This document shows positions 27,003 to 34,067 of a DNA stretch of 50,549 nucleotides, one piece after another. The first letter of the stretch is position 1, and every line of letters starts with the position of its first letter. This DNA comes from Chitinophagaceae bacterium. Lineage in GTDB: Bacteria > Bacteroidota > Bacteroidia > Chitinophagales > Chitinophagaceae. The translations under genes were made by a program, and so were the position numbers. The notes below the pieces were generated by a model. That model was not told the origin of the DNA. It saw only the letters and a list, made by a program, of their open reading frames with translations, and searched no databases. The stretch covers positions 1-50,549 of the forward strand of contig SEAD01000020.1 in the NCBI GenBank assembly GCA_004173355.1, given 5' to 3'.

Positions 27003-27010
27003 CAAAGATA
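27003..27010 (-). promoter_or_regulatory. TAnnTTTG promoter of the CCA-enzyme gene
   Basis: TATCTTTG on the minus strand, 8 bases before the ATG at 26994; predicted leader about 5 nt. It sits in the 69-bp gap after tsaC, so the CCA enzyme need not rely on read-through. Confidence 0.65.
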
Positions 27011-27063
27011 AGCGGATCAGGGCTTTTGGAAAACCCATTGGTTCATTTGGGGGGAATGCCGGT

Positions 27064-27633
27064 TCAGGGGCGCAGGACGGTTACCTGGCCGTTGTTCCAT
27101 CGGATTACCGATGAGGGGCTGGCGGGTGTGCGGTCGTCCTTTCTGTACTTTACCACATACCCGGCGCCTTCACGGATCAGCGGATCCACTTCATCAAAAA
27201 AAGCAGCAGTGGGTTGGCCGGAAAGATTAGCCGAAGTGGAGACCACCGGCTTCCGGAAACGTTTTACCAGTGCGCGGCAGAAAGGTTCCCGGCAGATGCG
27301 GATCCCGATACTGCCATCGGCGTTGAGGAGGTTGGATGCGAGGCCAATGGCGCCGTCGTACACTACGGTGGTTGGGCGGGACAGCGTGCCGAGATAATCA
27401 AACAGGCTGAGATCAACCGCTGCCACATACTTCAGGATATCCCGTTCACCCGCCACCAGGGCAATCATGGCGTTGTAGGCCGGACGTTGCTTGAGTTCAA
27501 ATATTTTCTGCACGGCATCTTCGTTGGTGGCATCGCACCCAAGCCCCCATACCGTATCCGTCGGATAAAGGATGATGCCGCCCTGCTGCAGGACTTCCAG
27601 GGATTTTATGAGATCCTGTTCAAAATTTTCCAT
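27064..27633 (-). CDS. tsaC: L-threonylcarbamoyladenylate synthase (TsaC/YrdC family)
   Basis: The enzyme makes threonylcarbamoyl-AMP from threonine, bicarbonate and ATP, the first step of t6A37 formation in ANN-reading tRNAs. The 189-residue protein is a single YrdC domain: IILYPTDTVWGLGCDATNED, FELKQRPAYNAMIALVAG with the KRP-type motif, RPTTVVYDG, and the SANLSGQPTA box. The length matches TsaC rather than the longer Sua5. It starts 3 bp after the glycosyltransferase stop, so the two are co-transcribed. Confidence 0.92.
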   Translation of the reverse strand: MENFEQDLIKSLEVLQQGGIILYPTDTVWGLGCDATNEDAVQKIFELKQRPAYNAMIALVAGERDILKYVAAVDLSLFDYLGTLSRPTTVVYDGAIGLASNLLNADGSIGIRICREPFCRALVKRFRKPVVSTSANLSGQPTAAFFDEVDPLIREGAGYVVKYRKDDRTPASPSSVIRWNNGQVTVLRP

Positions 27634-27636
27634 TCT

Positions 27637-28791
27637 TCAGAGGATTGACTGGTAAACATCCATTACCGATGCGGCATACCTTTCCGGGGTGAATCCAAGG
27701 GCATGTACCACGCCTTTGATCTTCATACCCTGCCGCAGGTTTTCATCGGTGTATACCTGTTTCATACCATCCGCGATTTCCATGGAACTGGCAGGGTTTA
27801 CATAATAAGCCGCATCCCCTCCCACTTCCGGCAGGCAGGACACATTGGATGTGATGACCGGGAGCTGGCTCGACAGCGCTTCAATGACCGGTACCCCGAA
27901 TCCTTCAAAGTACGAAGGGTACAGCATGGCGATGGCCTGCTGGTAAATGCCCGGCATGTCTTCGGTGACCAGCCAGGAACTGTCGGTCTTGGCTTCGGGA
28001 TCTTCCGACAGGAAAATAATCCGGTCTTCCAGGTCATGCTGCAAGATAAAATCCTTGACACTGGTGTAGTAGCTACCCGAGCCTTTGCCGATCACCACGA
28101 GTGGCACTTTTACTTCATCGCGCAACAGGTACATGGCCTTGCATACATTGAGCAGGTTTTTCCTTTCATTGATGGTACCAACGGAAAGGAAAAACTCGTT
28201 TGGCAGGTTATATTTTGTGCGGACACGTGATTTGATTTCTTTTGACACGGTTTCGCCATACAATGGGGATGCGCTCTGGTAGCAGACGGTAATTTTTTCC
28301 GGTGGCACTTTATAAAATTCCATCAGGTCACGTTTGGTCTGTTCACTGATGGCAATAATATGATCCGCGTGCCGGCAGGCATACTTGTATTTACCCGTAT
28401 AAATGCGCCGGTCGACAGCTTTGTATTGTTTGGGGTAACGCTCATGGATCAGGTCGTGGATGGTCACCACAGAACGGATGCGTGTGTTGCTGATTCCTAC
28501 CGGTATTTCATGGCTGAGACCATGGTAAAGATCGATCCCCAGTTTTTTCAGGTCGGCAGTGACCCAGCTGCTTCGCCAGGCCGAGCGGAACAGGGTGGCC
28601 GGGAATCCCGATGGGTTGACTTCCCTGAACTTTACGGGATCGAATGAATACGCTGACCTGGGTTTCGGGTTGAAAAGGAAGTACCGGTGCTCCGGGTAAT
28701 ACCGTGCCAGCAGTTCCACAAGGGTCCGGCTGTAATAACCGAGTCCCGTGTGATTGTGATATGCCCGTTTCGCATCAAAACCTATATTCAT
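27637..28791 (-). CDS. Family GT4 glycosyltransferase (GT-B fold)
   Basis: The 384-residue retaining glycosyltransferase has an N-terminal acceptor-side domain (LGYYSRTLVELLARYYPEH, GIDLYHGLSHEIP) and a C-terminal donor-binding domain. That domain has FFLSVGTINERKNLL, VVIGKGSG, and the EX7E motif region YPSYFEGFGVPVIEALSSQL. It has no membrane segment and probably acts at the cytoplasmic face of the inner membrane in polysaccharide or glycolipid synthesis; donor and acceptor cannot be told. No other polysaccharide genes surround it. It heads the tsaC transcript and diverges from dapD. Confidence 0.87.
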   Translation of the reverse strand: MNIGFDAKRAYHNHTGLGYYSRTLVELLARYYPEHRYFLFNPKPRSAYSFDPVKFREVNPSGFPATLFRSAWRSSWVTADLKKLGIDLYHGLSHEIPVGISNTRIRSVVTIHDLIHERYPKQYKAVDRRIYTGKYKYACRHADHIIAISEQTKRDLMEFYKVPPEKITVCYQSASPLYGETVSKEIKSRVRTKYNLPNEFFLSVGTINERKNLLNVCKAMYLLRDEVKVPLVVIGKGSGSYYTSVKDFILQHDLEDRIIFLSEDPEAKTDSSWLVTEDMPGIYQQAIAMLYPSYFEGFGVPVIEALSSQLPVITSNVSCLPEVGGDAAYYVNPASSMEIADGMKQVYTDENLRQGMKIKGVVHALGFTPERYAASVMDVYQSIL

Positions 28792-28833
28792 ACGCCGACA
28801 AAGTTGGGAAAAATTAAGATCAAATGCATTGCG

Positions 28834-28841
28834 TATTTTTG
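28834..28841 (+). promoter_or_regulatory. TAnnTTTG promoter of dapD
   Basis: TATTTTTG, predicting transcription from about 28845, 12 nt before the ATG at 28857. It also shows that the upstream in-frame ATG at 28824 is not the start. Confidence 0.65.
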
Positions 28842-28856
28842 CGCCAAATTAACCAA

Positions 28857-29663
28857 ATGAAAGATCTCATAATTGAAGCCTGGGGCAACCGGGAACTCCT
28901 GAAGGACGATACCTACAGCGAAGCGGTAAGGAATACAATTGAACAGGTAGACCGCGGGTTGCTGCGTGTGGCGGAACCGGGCACCGAAGGATGGGTGGTA
29001 AACGAATGGGTAAAACAGGCCATCCTCATGTATTTCAGTATCCAGCCGATGCAGACATGGAACGTAGGACCGTTTGAGTTTTATGACAAGATGCTGTTGA
29101 AAAGCAATTATAAAGACCAGGGTGTCCGGGCTGTGCCTCCTGCCATTGCCCGGTACGGTGCCTACCTTGCCAAAACAGTAGTGCTGATGCCATCGTATGT
29201 GAACATCGGTGCCTATGTGGACGAAGGTACCATGGTAGATACATGGGCTACAGTGGGCAGCTGTGCACAGATCGGAAAAGGCGTACACCTTAGTGGTGGT
29301 GTAGGCATCGGCGGTGTGCTTGAGCCACTGCAGGCTTCACCGGTGATCATCGAAGATGGTTGTTTCCTCGGCAGCCGTTCCATTGTGGTGGAAGGGGTGC
29401 ATGTGGAAAAGGAAGCGGTGCTGGGGGCAAATGTGGTGATCACCCAATCGACGAAAATCATCGATGTGACCGGCAGCGAGCCAGTGGAATACAAAGGCCG
29501 CGTACCGGCGCGCAGTGTGGTCATTCCCGGAAGTTATACTAAAAAATTCCCTGCCGGTGAATACCAGGTTCCCTGTGCGCTGATTATCGGGCAACGTAAG
29601 GCCAGCACCGACCTTAAGACCAGTCTCAATGAATCCCTCCGGGAATTCAATGTGAGTGTGTAA
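28857..29663 (+). CDS. dapD: Tetrahydrodipicolinate N-succinyltransferase DapD
   Basis: The enzyme succinylates tetrahydrodipicolinate in the lysine/diaminopimelate pathway. The 268-residue protein has an N-terminal helical domain (LIIEAWGNRELLKDD), the substrate-binding VRAVPPAIARYGAYLAKTVV stretch, and a left-handed beta-helix of hexapeptide repeats (VNIGAYVDEGTMVDTWATVG, GVGIGGVLEPL, FLGSRSIVVEGVHV). It ends with the KKFPAGEYQVPCALIIG segment. Its length fits the proteobacterial-type DapD trimer. It has its own promoter 15 bases upstream and no co-transcribed partner. Confidence 0.95.
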   Translation: MKDLIIEAWGNRELLKDDTYSEAVRNTIEQVDRGLLRVAEPGTEGWVVNEWVKQAILMYFSIQPMQTWNVGPFEFYDKMLLKSNYKDQGVRAVPPAIARYGAYLAKTVVLMPSYVNIGAYVDEGTMVDTWATVGSCAQIGKGVHLSGGVGIGGVLEPLQASPVIIEDGCFLGSRSIVVEGVHVEKEAVLGANVVITQSTKIIDVTGSEPVEYKGRVPARSVVIPGSYTKKFPAGEYQVPCALIIGQRKASTDLKTSLNESLREFNVSV

Positions 29664-29705
29664 TAATTTCTTTGCTATTGACTTTTTTCTGAAACGTTTT
29701 CCCCT

Positions 29706-29713
29706 TATCTTTG
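29706..29713 (+). promoter_or_regulatory. TAnnTTTG promoter of tRNA-Leu
   Basis: TATCTTTG 18 bases before the mature tRNA. A TTGAC at 29678 could be an upstream element but is farther away than usual. Confidence 0.7.
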
Positions 29714-29731
29714 CTGCCGCTTTAAAAACCT

Positions 29732-29815
29732 GCCTAGGTGGCGAAATTGGTAGACGCACTGTCTTCAGGTGGCAGCGCCGGTAACGGTGTGCTGGTTCGA
29801 ATCCAGTCCTGGGCA
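29732..29815 (+). tRNA. tRNA-Leu (anticodon CAG)
   Basis: The acceptor stem GCCTAGG pairs with CCTGGGC. The D arm carries AAATTGGTAGAC. The anticodon stem CTGTC/GGCAG closes the loop TTCAGGT, with anticodon CAG, reading CUG. A long class II variable arm (CGCCGGTAACGGTG) and T arm CTGGTTCGAATCCAG complete it. CCA is not encoded; the discriminator is A at 29815, so it depends on a CCA-adding enzyme such as the one at 25555-26994. A terminator follows eight bases later. Confidence 0.97.
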
Positions 29816-29823
29816 CTTAAAAA

Positions 29824-29852
29824 GGTTGCAACTTCGGTTGCAGCCTTTTTTT
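29824..29852 (+). terminator. Intrinsic terminator of tRNA-Leu
   Basis: GGTTGCAAC-TTCG-GTTGCAGCC forms a 9-bp stem (one G-T pair) capped by a stable TTCG tetraloop, followed by seven T. Confidence 0.92.
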
Positions 29853-29870
29853 GTTTTATGGGTGGTGTGA

Positions 29871-29900
29871 GCCCAGGACAGTGCAGGTATCGCCACCTGA
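29871..29900 (-). repeat. Inverted, shortened copy of tRNA-Leu segments
   Basis: Read on the minus strand this stretch contains TCAGGTGGC and then GTCCTGGGC. These are exact 9-base matches, in the same order, to the anticodon-loop/stem segment (29765-29773) and the 3' acceptor segment (29806-29814) of the adjacent tRNA. The distance between them is 12 bases here against 32 in the tRNA, so the variable and T arms are mostly missing. It may be a decayed tRNA fragment left by recombination or an integrated element; chance is less likely but not excluded. Confidence 0.45.
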
Positions 29901-29921
29901 CCCGTCGGATGCTTTTGATCA

Positions 29922-30200
29922 TCAGGCACCATAATACCATCCAACTGCACTGTATATTAAAATCAATTCGATAAATGTAATTCCGACATTCACCAGGTTC
30001 ATAACACCAGCCAGCCTTAAAATCCAGATATTGAACAGGAAGTGAACAAACGTGAACTGTATATAAAGCTTCCATGCCGCACCCGCATATGAACCGTTGG
30101 CTCAATAGCCCAGCAGAAATCCTGTAATAAAATACAACATGACCAGCAGTAAGGCTAGCCCAATGTTTGCCAGCAAAACTTTATAGATTGGTTTCATCAT
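29922..30200 (-). pseudogene. Small membrane-protein gene interrupted by one in-frame TGA
   Basis: From ATG at 30200 the frame codes 32 residues (MMKPIYKVLLANIGLALL...) with one membrane helix. It then meets TGA (30102-30104, codon 33) and stays open in the same frame for 59 further residues to TGA at 29922-29924. The second part is just as hydrophobic (FVHFLFNIWILRLAG, ITFIELILIYSAVGWYYG), giving a three-helix protein of about 92 residues if codon 33 were sense, for example TGG. I do not recognise the family. A recent nonsense mutation is the simplest reading; a sequencing error is the alternative. It lies downstream of the membrane gene at 30290-30847 on the same strand. Confidence 0.65.
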
Positions 30201-30289
30201 TCACTGTTTTACCCTCATCAGGTGTTTTTTTTCAGGTAATGGATAAAATCCATTGTCATACTGGCTCGCAAACCCATACCTGTAGAGTG
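30201..30289. other. Gap between broken and intact membrane-protein genes
   Basis: Contains a short palindrome (AATGGATAAAATCCATT, near 30238-30254) and a T8 run at about 30223. Neither forms a convincing terminator or promoter in the right orientation. Confidence 0.3.
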
Positions 30290-30847
30290 TTATAATTTCT
30301 TCCCGCGGACAAAAAGCAGCAACAGGAACGCCAGCGGTACCAGGTTGATGCTGACTGATGCGGCATCCACACCGGGTTCAAAACCTGCAGATAAACCAAA
30401 AGCAAATGGCTGCCATTCAAAACCAAAGGGAGACCGGGTGGTAGTGGACCAGGTCAACCCGGCAACGGGTGCAAAGGCGCAACGGAAAAACAGTCCGTAT
30501 ACACTGAAGCCGGCAGCCTGCAGGAGCAATGCCACTTTCAGCATCCGATCCGCAGCGGGAGTTAACGGACGGATTGTAACCAGCAGCCCGATAGAAAAGT
30601 AAAATAAAATAAAAAGCAGGCTTACTGCCGGTGAAATACCTCCCATCATGGCGGCCAGGCCTGCCTGCCAGATATCATATGCAAGGAGGCCAGCCGACCC
30701 AACCAGCAGGTATATTCCCAGTGTTTTTCGCAGCCCCCGGAACCTGTATGATCGCATGTGTTCAGTATTGGTAAGAATTATAAAGATAACCGGGAATGAT
30801 AAATAAATGCCGGAAACAGCGGTCGTCGCGGCATTTACATGGTTCAT
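30290..30847 (-). CDS. Hypothetical five-helix membrane protein
   Basis: The 185-residue protein has about five membrane segments: GIYLSFPVIFIILT, LGIYLLVGSAGLLAYDIW, a Gly/Ser-rich SLLFILFYFSIGLLVTI, LLLQAAGFSVYGLFF, and the C-terminal INLVPLAFLLLLFV, which ends in a basic RGKKL tail. I do not recognise the family and see no catalytic residues. I start it at ATG 30847 (MNHVNAATTAV) because the upstream ATG at 30907 adds a polar extension that overlaps the neighbouring leader region. Placed between a broken membrane gene and a permease remnant, it may be the surviving part of a degraded unit. Confidence 0.6.
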   Translation of the reverse strand: MNHVNAATTAVSGIYLSFPVIFIILTNTEHMRSYRFRGLRKTLGIYLLVGSAGLLAYDIWQAGLAAMMGGISPAVSLLFILFYFSIGLLVTIRPLTPAADRMLKVALLLQAAGFSVYGLFFRCAFAPVAGLTWSTTTRSPFGFEWQPFAFGLSAGFEPGVDAASVSINLVPLAFLLLLFVRGKKL

Positions 30848-30916
30848 CTCAATTGGCAGCTGTGGATCCCCGATTGGTTCTAAGTTTGGGATATCAATGC
30901 AGATCAAACAAGGATT

Positions 30917-31207
30917 ATGAAAAAAACAGGTGTACTGATAGCGACGTTGTTCGCGGCAACCAGTGAACTGCTCACCGTGCTGCTGGCAGTTAACATGATC
31001 AGCATCACCGGCGGGATCATCGGGATGGTGCCCGGAGTGAGCGCATCAAAACCGGTGACCTTATACCTTGCATGGCCTACCTTAGTGTCCGAATCGCCGA
31101 TCATCCTGTCATTTGCAGTATGTGCAATCACCGGGGTATTATTTTGTTACTATCCCGCGCAGGAGGCATCGGGCCTGGACCCTGTCGAAGCATTACGTTA
31201 CGAATAA
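30917..31207 (+). pseudogene. C-terminal remnant of a MacB/FtsX-type ABC permease
   Basis: Only about 96 residues remain. The second half is unmistakably the end of a MacB-family permease: ISITGGIIGMVPGVSASK, a WPTLVSESPIILSFAVCAIT segment, and the terminal YYPAQEASGLDPVEALRYE (intact relatives have GYYPARxAS). The first 40 residues are degenerate compared with the expected EIGIRxAxGA motif, and a TAA at 30881-30883 closes the frame upstream. The ATPase, periplasmic and first membrane parts are all gone. It abuts the LytS-type kinase gene, whose relatives often sit beside such transporters. It could still yield a small membrane peptide, but not a working permease. Confidence 0.8.
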
Positions 31208-31222
31208 GTAGTAAACCCGATC

Positions 31223-32263
31223 ATGGAACGTTTATCTTTTTATAAAAAAACCGGGACGGTGGTCCTGCATGTTATCGCCTGGCTGGTGGTATTCTCCCTG
31301 CCCTACCTCCTGCGATACAACTACGACGACCGTATGCGCCAGGACCCTGACGGCGACCGGTTCCTCTATCTGGGCATCGGCACCTGGATACTCTGGATCA
31401 TCTGTTTTTATATCAATGCGTGGCTGCTCACGCCAAGGCTGATCTATCGCCAGCAGTATATCGCGTATATCCTGGTGACCACGGTTATTTTCCTGCTGGT
31501 AATGCTTGTGCATGGCCGCATATTCCAGGCGTTTATCAACAACCGTGCATTCAGGTTCGGCACTTCAGTCGCATTCAACCTGCCCACTTTTGTGCTGGTG
31601 CTTGCAGCAAGCATGGCATTTAAAGTACTGGGTGACAAATACCGCAACGACCGTGTCTCACAGGCCCGGCAGGAAGAAACCCTCAAGACCGAACTCTCCT
31701 TCCTCCGGTCACAGATCAGTCCGCACTTTGTATTCAATATCCTAAACAATATCACCGCGCTGGCGCGGCTGAAAAGTGACCAGCTGGAGCCGACGGTCCT
31801 CAAACTGTCTTCCCTGCTGCGTTATATGCTGTATGAGACCAATGAAGAGAAAGTACCTTTGCAAACCGAAATCGGTTATCTCAATGATTATATTGAGCTG
31901 CAGAAACAACGTTTCGGGAAAAAACTGACCATCAGCACCAGTATGGAGGAAGTGAATACAGGTTACGATATTGAACCGATGCTATTGATCCCGTTTGTGG
32001 AGAATGCATTCAAACACGGGGTTGGCATGCTGAGTGACCCGCAGATCCTGATTGGTCTCGAAGTAAAAGACTCGGTATTGCGGTTTACCGTTGACAACAA
32101 ATTCAGTCCCGTCAGTGATGATGTGAAAGACAAAACATCGGGCATCGGTCTCGCAAATGTAAAACGACGGCTGAACCTGCTGTACAACAAAACACACCAG
32201 CTCGGGATCACCAGCAATGATGGCTGGTACCGGGTAAAACTTGAACTAAATCTCAGGGCATGA
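31223..32263 (+). CDS. LytS-type sensor histidine kinase
   Basis: The 346-residue inner-membrane kinase has four membrane segments in residues about 12-135 and a short coiled linker. The His_kinase domain has LRSQISPHFVFNILNNI, phospho-acceptor His168, and a C-terminal ATPase domain with PFVENAFKHG (N box) and GIGLANVKRRLNLLY (G box). There is no extracellular sensor domain, so the stimulus is probably sensed in or at the membrane. Its stop overlaps the start of the LytTR regulator gene by four bases (ATGA). It follows the permease remnant by 15 bp, as if it once belonged to a transporter operon. Confidence 0.92.
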   Translation: MERLSFYKKTGTVVLHVIAWLVVFSLPYLLRYNYDDRMRQDPDGDRFLYLGIGTWILWIICFYINAWLLTPRLIYRQQYIAYILVTTVIFLLVMLVHGRIFQAFINNRAFRFGTSVAFNLPTFVLVLAASMAFKVLGDKYRNDRVSQARQEETLKTELSFLRSQISPHFVFNILNNITALARLKSDQLEPTVLKLSSLLRYMLYETNEEKVPLQTEIGYLNDYIELQKQRFGKKLTISTSMEEVNTGYDIEPMLLIPFVENAFKHGVGMLSDPQILIGLEVKDSVLRFTVDNKFSPVSDDVKDKTSGIGLANVKRRLNLLYNKTHQLGITSNDGWYRVKLELNLRA

Positions 32264-32958
32264 TCCGATGTATTGCGATAGATGACGAGCCACTCGCGCT
32301 GGCTTTATTGCAGGATAATATCAGCAAGGTTCCCTACCTGCAACTGGTGGCCAGCTGTGGCGATGCTTTTGAAGCCATGAAGGTGATGCAGGACCAGCAG
32401 GTGGACCTGATTTTTGCAGATATACAGATGCCCGGTATGACCGGCCTGCAGTTTATCGGGTCATTGCAGGTAAAACCGATGGTGATCCTGCTTACTGCGT
32501 ACAAACAGTATGCGCTGGAAAGCTACGACCTGCAGGTGGTGGACTACCTGCTGAAGCCGGTGGAACTGTCACGGTTTATAGCAGCCTGTAACAAAGCACA
32601 GGAGCTGCACCAGCTGCGGAATCCCAGGCAGGGTACAGCCGCTCCTGATTTCATGTTTATCAATGCCGACTACAGTCTCGTACGCGTGGCATTTTCGGAC
32701 ATACTTTATATCGAAGGCCTGAAGGATTATCTCAAAATCCACTTGAAAAATAATAAAAAAGGTCTCGTTACCCGAATGACCTTCCGGGAGGTGGAAGAGA
32801 TGCTGCCCCCGACCTTGTTTGTCCGGATCCATAAATCATTTATCATTTCCACGGGCAGTATCACTTCAATCAAAAAATCGGCAGTTTTCCTTGGCGAGCT
32901 GGAACTGCCCGTAGGCGAAACTTACAAAGACATTATCGCCCGGATCACCGGTAAATGA
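32260..32958 (+). CDS. LytTR-family response regulator
   Basis: The 232-residue regulator has an N-terminal receiver (IAIDDEPLAL, phospho-acceptor Asp54 in IFADIQMPGM, switch Thr in ILLTAYKQYA, Lys in YLLKPVEL). A C-terminal LytTR DNA-binding domain starts near residue 135 (FSDILYIEGLKDYLKIHLK and LFVRIHKSFIIS). It is surely the partner of the overlapping LytS-type kinase. LytTR domains bind paired direct repeats; I found no such pair that I would defend in the immediate upstream region. Confidence 0.94.
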   Translation: MIRCIAIDDEPLALALLQDNISKVPYLQLVASCGDAFEAMKVMQDQQVDLIFADIQMPGMTGLQFIGSLQVKPMVILLTAYKQYALESYDLQVVDYLLKPVELSRFIAACNKAQELHQLRNPRQGTAAPDFMFINADYSLVRVAFSDILYIEGLKDYLKIHLKNNKKGLVTRMTFREVEEMLPPTLFVRIHKSFIISTGSITSIKKSAVFLGELELPVGETYKDIIARITGK

Positions 32959-32970
32959 AGTGCATAAAAA

Positions 32971-32990
32971 AAGGGTCCCTGCGGACCCTT
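32971..32990. terminator. Bidirectional terminator after the LytTR gene
   Basis: AAGGGTCC-CTGC-GGACCCTT, with T runs following on both strands (seven T on the minus strand). It separates the LytTR gene from a convergent small secreted-protein gene. Confidence 0.85.
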
Positions 32991-33012
32991 TTACATGACT
33001 ATACCTTCACGG

Positions 33013-33399
33013 TTACCAGTTGCCGGACCGTCCGGTTTTGATAATCTGTTTGCTGCGGCCGATGTTCGCCGTATGGCTGTACCTGGCTTCCACTGCGCGA
33101 AGTTCAGCATCACGTTGCTGTTCGAGGTCACGCACCTTTCGGCCCATGGCTGCAGTGCGTGCTGAACGACTGCGCTGGATAATCGAAATTTTCTGGTCGT
33201 ACTGTCGGTTGATGCGGCTGATTTCGGCATCTCGCTGCCTGAGATTGAATGAATAACTGTAAACCGGTGCCTGCCTGCCATAAGTGGCTGTTTTCACAGG
33301 GATGTTTTCCTGTTTACCCGGACGTGATACCTGTTTGCCCTGTGCTGAAACGAACGTTACCATACCCAGCGCCAGCATAATTGTAAAGATCTTTTTCAT
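33013..33399 (-). CDS. Small secreted basic helical protein, function unknown
   Basis: The 128-residue protein has a signal peptide (MKKIFTIMLALGMVTFVSAQ, cleavage near residue 20). A basic body follows with a helical, coiled-coil-like stretch from about 55 to 105 (RDAEISRINRQYDQKISIIQ, then RKVRDLEQQRDAELRAVEAR). No known domain. Comparable short secreted Arg/Gln-rich proteins are frequent in Chitinophagaceae. It is bounded by terminators on both sides, so it is likely monocistronic, and no promoter consensus is visible upstream. Confidence 0.7.
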   Translation of the reverse strand: MKKIFTIMLALGMVTFVSAQGKQVSRPGKQENIPVKTATYGRQAPVYSYSFNLRQRDAEISRINRQYDQKISIIQRSRSARTAAMGRKVRDLEQQRDAELRAVEARYSHTANIGRSKQIIKTGRSGNW

Positions 33400-33447
33400 G
33401 GTTTTAATTTTTTAAAAGTGAATTGATAGATATAAGATCAAAACAAA

Positions 33448-33471
33448 AGCCCGGGGTTTAAACCCGGGCTG
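33448..33471 (-). terminator. Terminator of the small lipoprotein gene
   Basis: AGCCCGGG / CCCGGGCT, an 8-bp GC-rich stem around an A/T-rich loop. On the minus strand it is followed by TTTTGTTTTG. It lies about 65 bp past the lipoprotein stop. Confidence 0.7.
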
Positions 33472-33536
33472 GCAGTTCGTCGCAACAAATGGGGCATTCG
33501 TCGCGGGCAATTTGTTAAAGGATTTCACAGGGGGCC

Positions 33537-33983
33537 CTACTGCCGTTGAAGGTGCAGTATATACCACAGGGTTGTAATTTTTATCCGGTCGCCTGACTCC
33601 CACAAAACCAGCGACGGCGGGCAGGGATAGAGCGATGAGAGCTGGCACGAAATCATCAGGTTCATGACCGCTTTGCCAAAATCATTCTCGTTGACTTCAC
33701 TGCGTGTAAAACTCAATATCCGGAGCGAATCGATACCTCCCAGTGTGTACTCGCCTGAAATCGAATTCCGGTCGGTCCGGCCGGTAAACGCCCCGTTATC
33801 AAAATGGATGAATGGTGCGTTTTCCAGCGGTAACGCTGGCTGGAACGACTCTCCCGTTGACCGGAGGACCACCTGCGTAATCTCCCATTTCCCATTCAGC
33901 GCGTTCCCATCCCCGTTATTAGTTTTCTTACAACTAAAGACCAGGAAAGCGAGCAGGGAAACCAGGAAGAGTTGTTTTTTCAT
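33537..33983 (-). CDS. Small lipoprotein, lipocalin-like
   Basis: The 148-residue protein has a lipoprotein signal with Cys18 (FLVFSC). Its body resembles the small lipocalin-like lipoproteins of Bacteroidota: LNGKWEITQVVL near the start of the mature chain, then alternating short beta strands (FIHFDNGAFTG, ISGEYTLGG, LRILSFTRSE). The final strand is KITTLWYILHLQRQ. Ligand and function are unknown. It stands alone, with the terminator of the DPP-IV gene immediately upstream. Confidence 0.68.
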   Translation of the reverse strand: MKKQLFLVSLLAFLVFSCKKTNNGDGNALNGKWEITQVVLRSTGESFQPALPLENAPFIHFDNGAFTGRTDRNSISGEYTLGGIDSLRILSFTRSEVNENDFGKAVMNLMISCQLSSLYPCPPSLVLWESGDRIKITTLWYILHLQRQ

Positions 33984-33998
33984 GATAACATATTAAAA

Positions 33999-34041
33999 AG
34001 GCTGCCTGTTATCCGCCTTAAAGACGGGTTACAGGCAGCCT
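33999..34041 (-). terminator. Terminator of the DPP-IV-family peptidase gene
   Basis: AGGCTGCCTGT (33999-34009) pairs perfectly with ACAGGCAGCCT (34031-34041). The minus-strand product is followed by TTTTT. Confidence 0.85.
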
Positions 34042-34067
34042 GACAGCGGTATGACCGGAAACGTTGC

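Noticed and set aside
30102-30104. TGA in the small membrane gene read as selenocysteine
   Set aside because: No SECIS-like hairpin is evident after it, the residue falls at a helix boundary with no redox motif, and selenoproteins are rare in this phylum. A nonsense mutation is simpler.
29734-30105. Minus-strand open frames reading through the tRNA-Leu gene (peptides such as QDWIRTSTPLPALPPEDS)
   Set aside because: These are the well-known false proteins obtained by translating the complement of a tRNA-Leu gene; the tRNA structure is complete.
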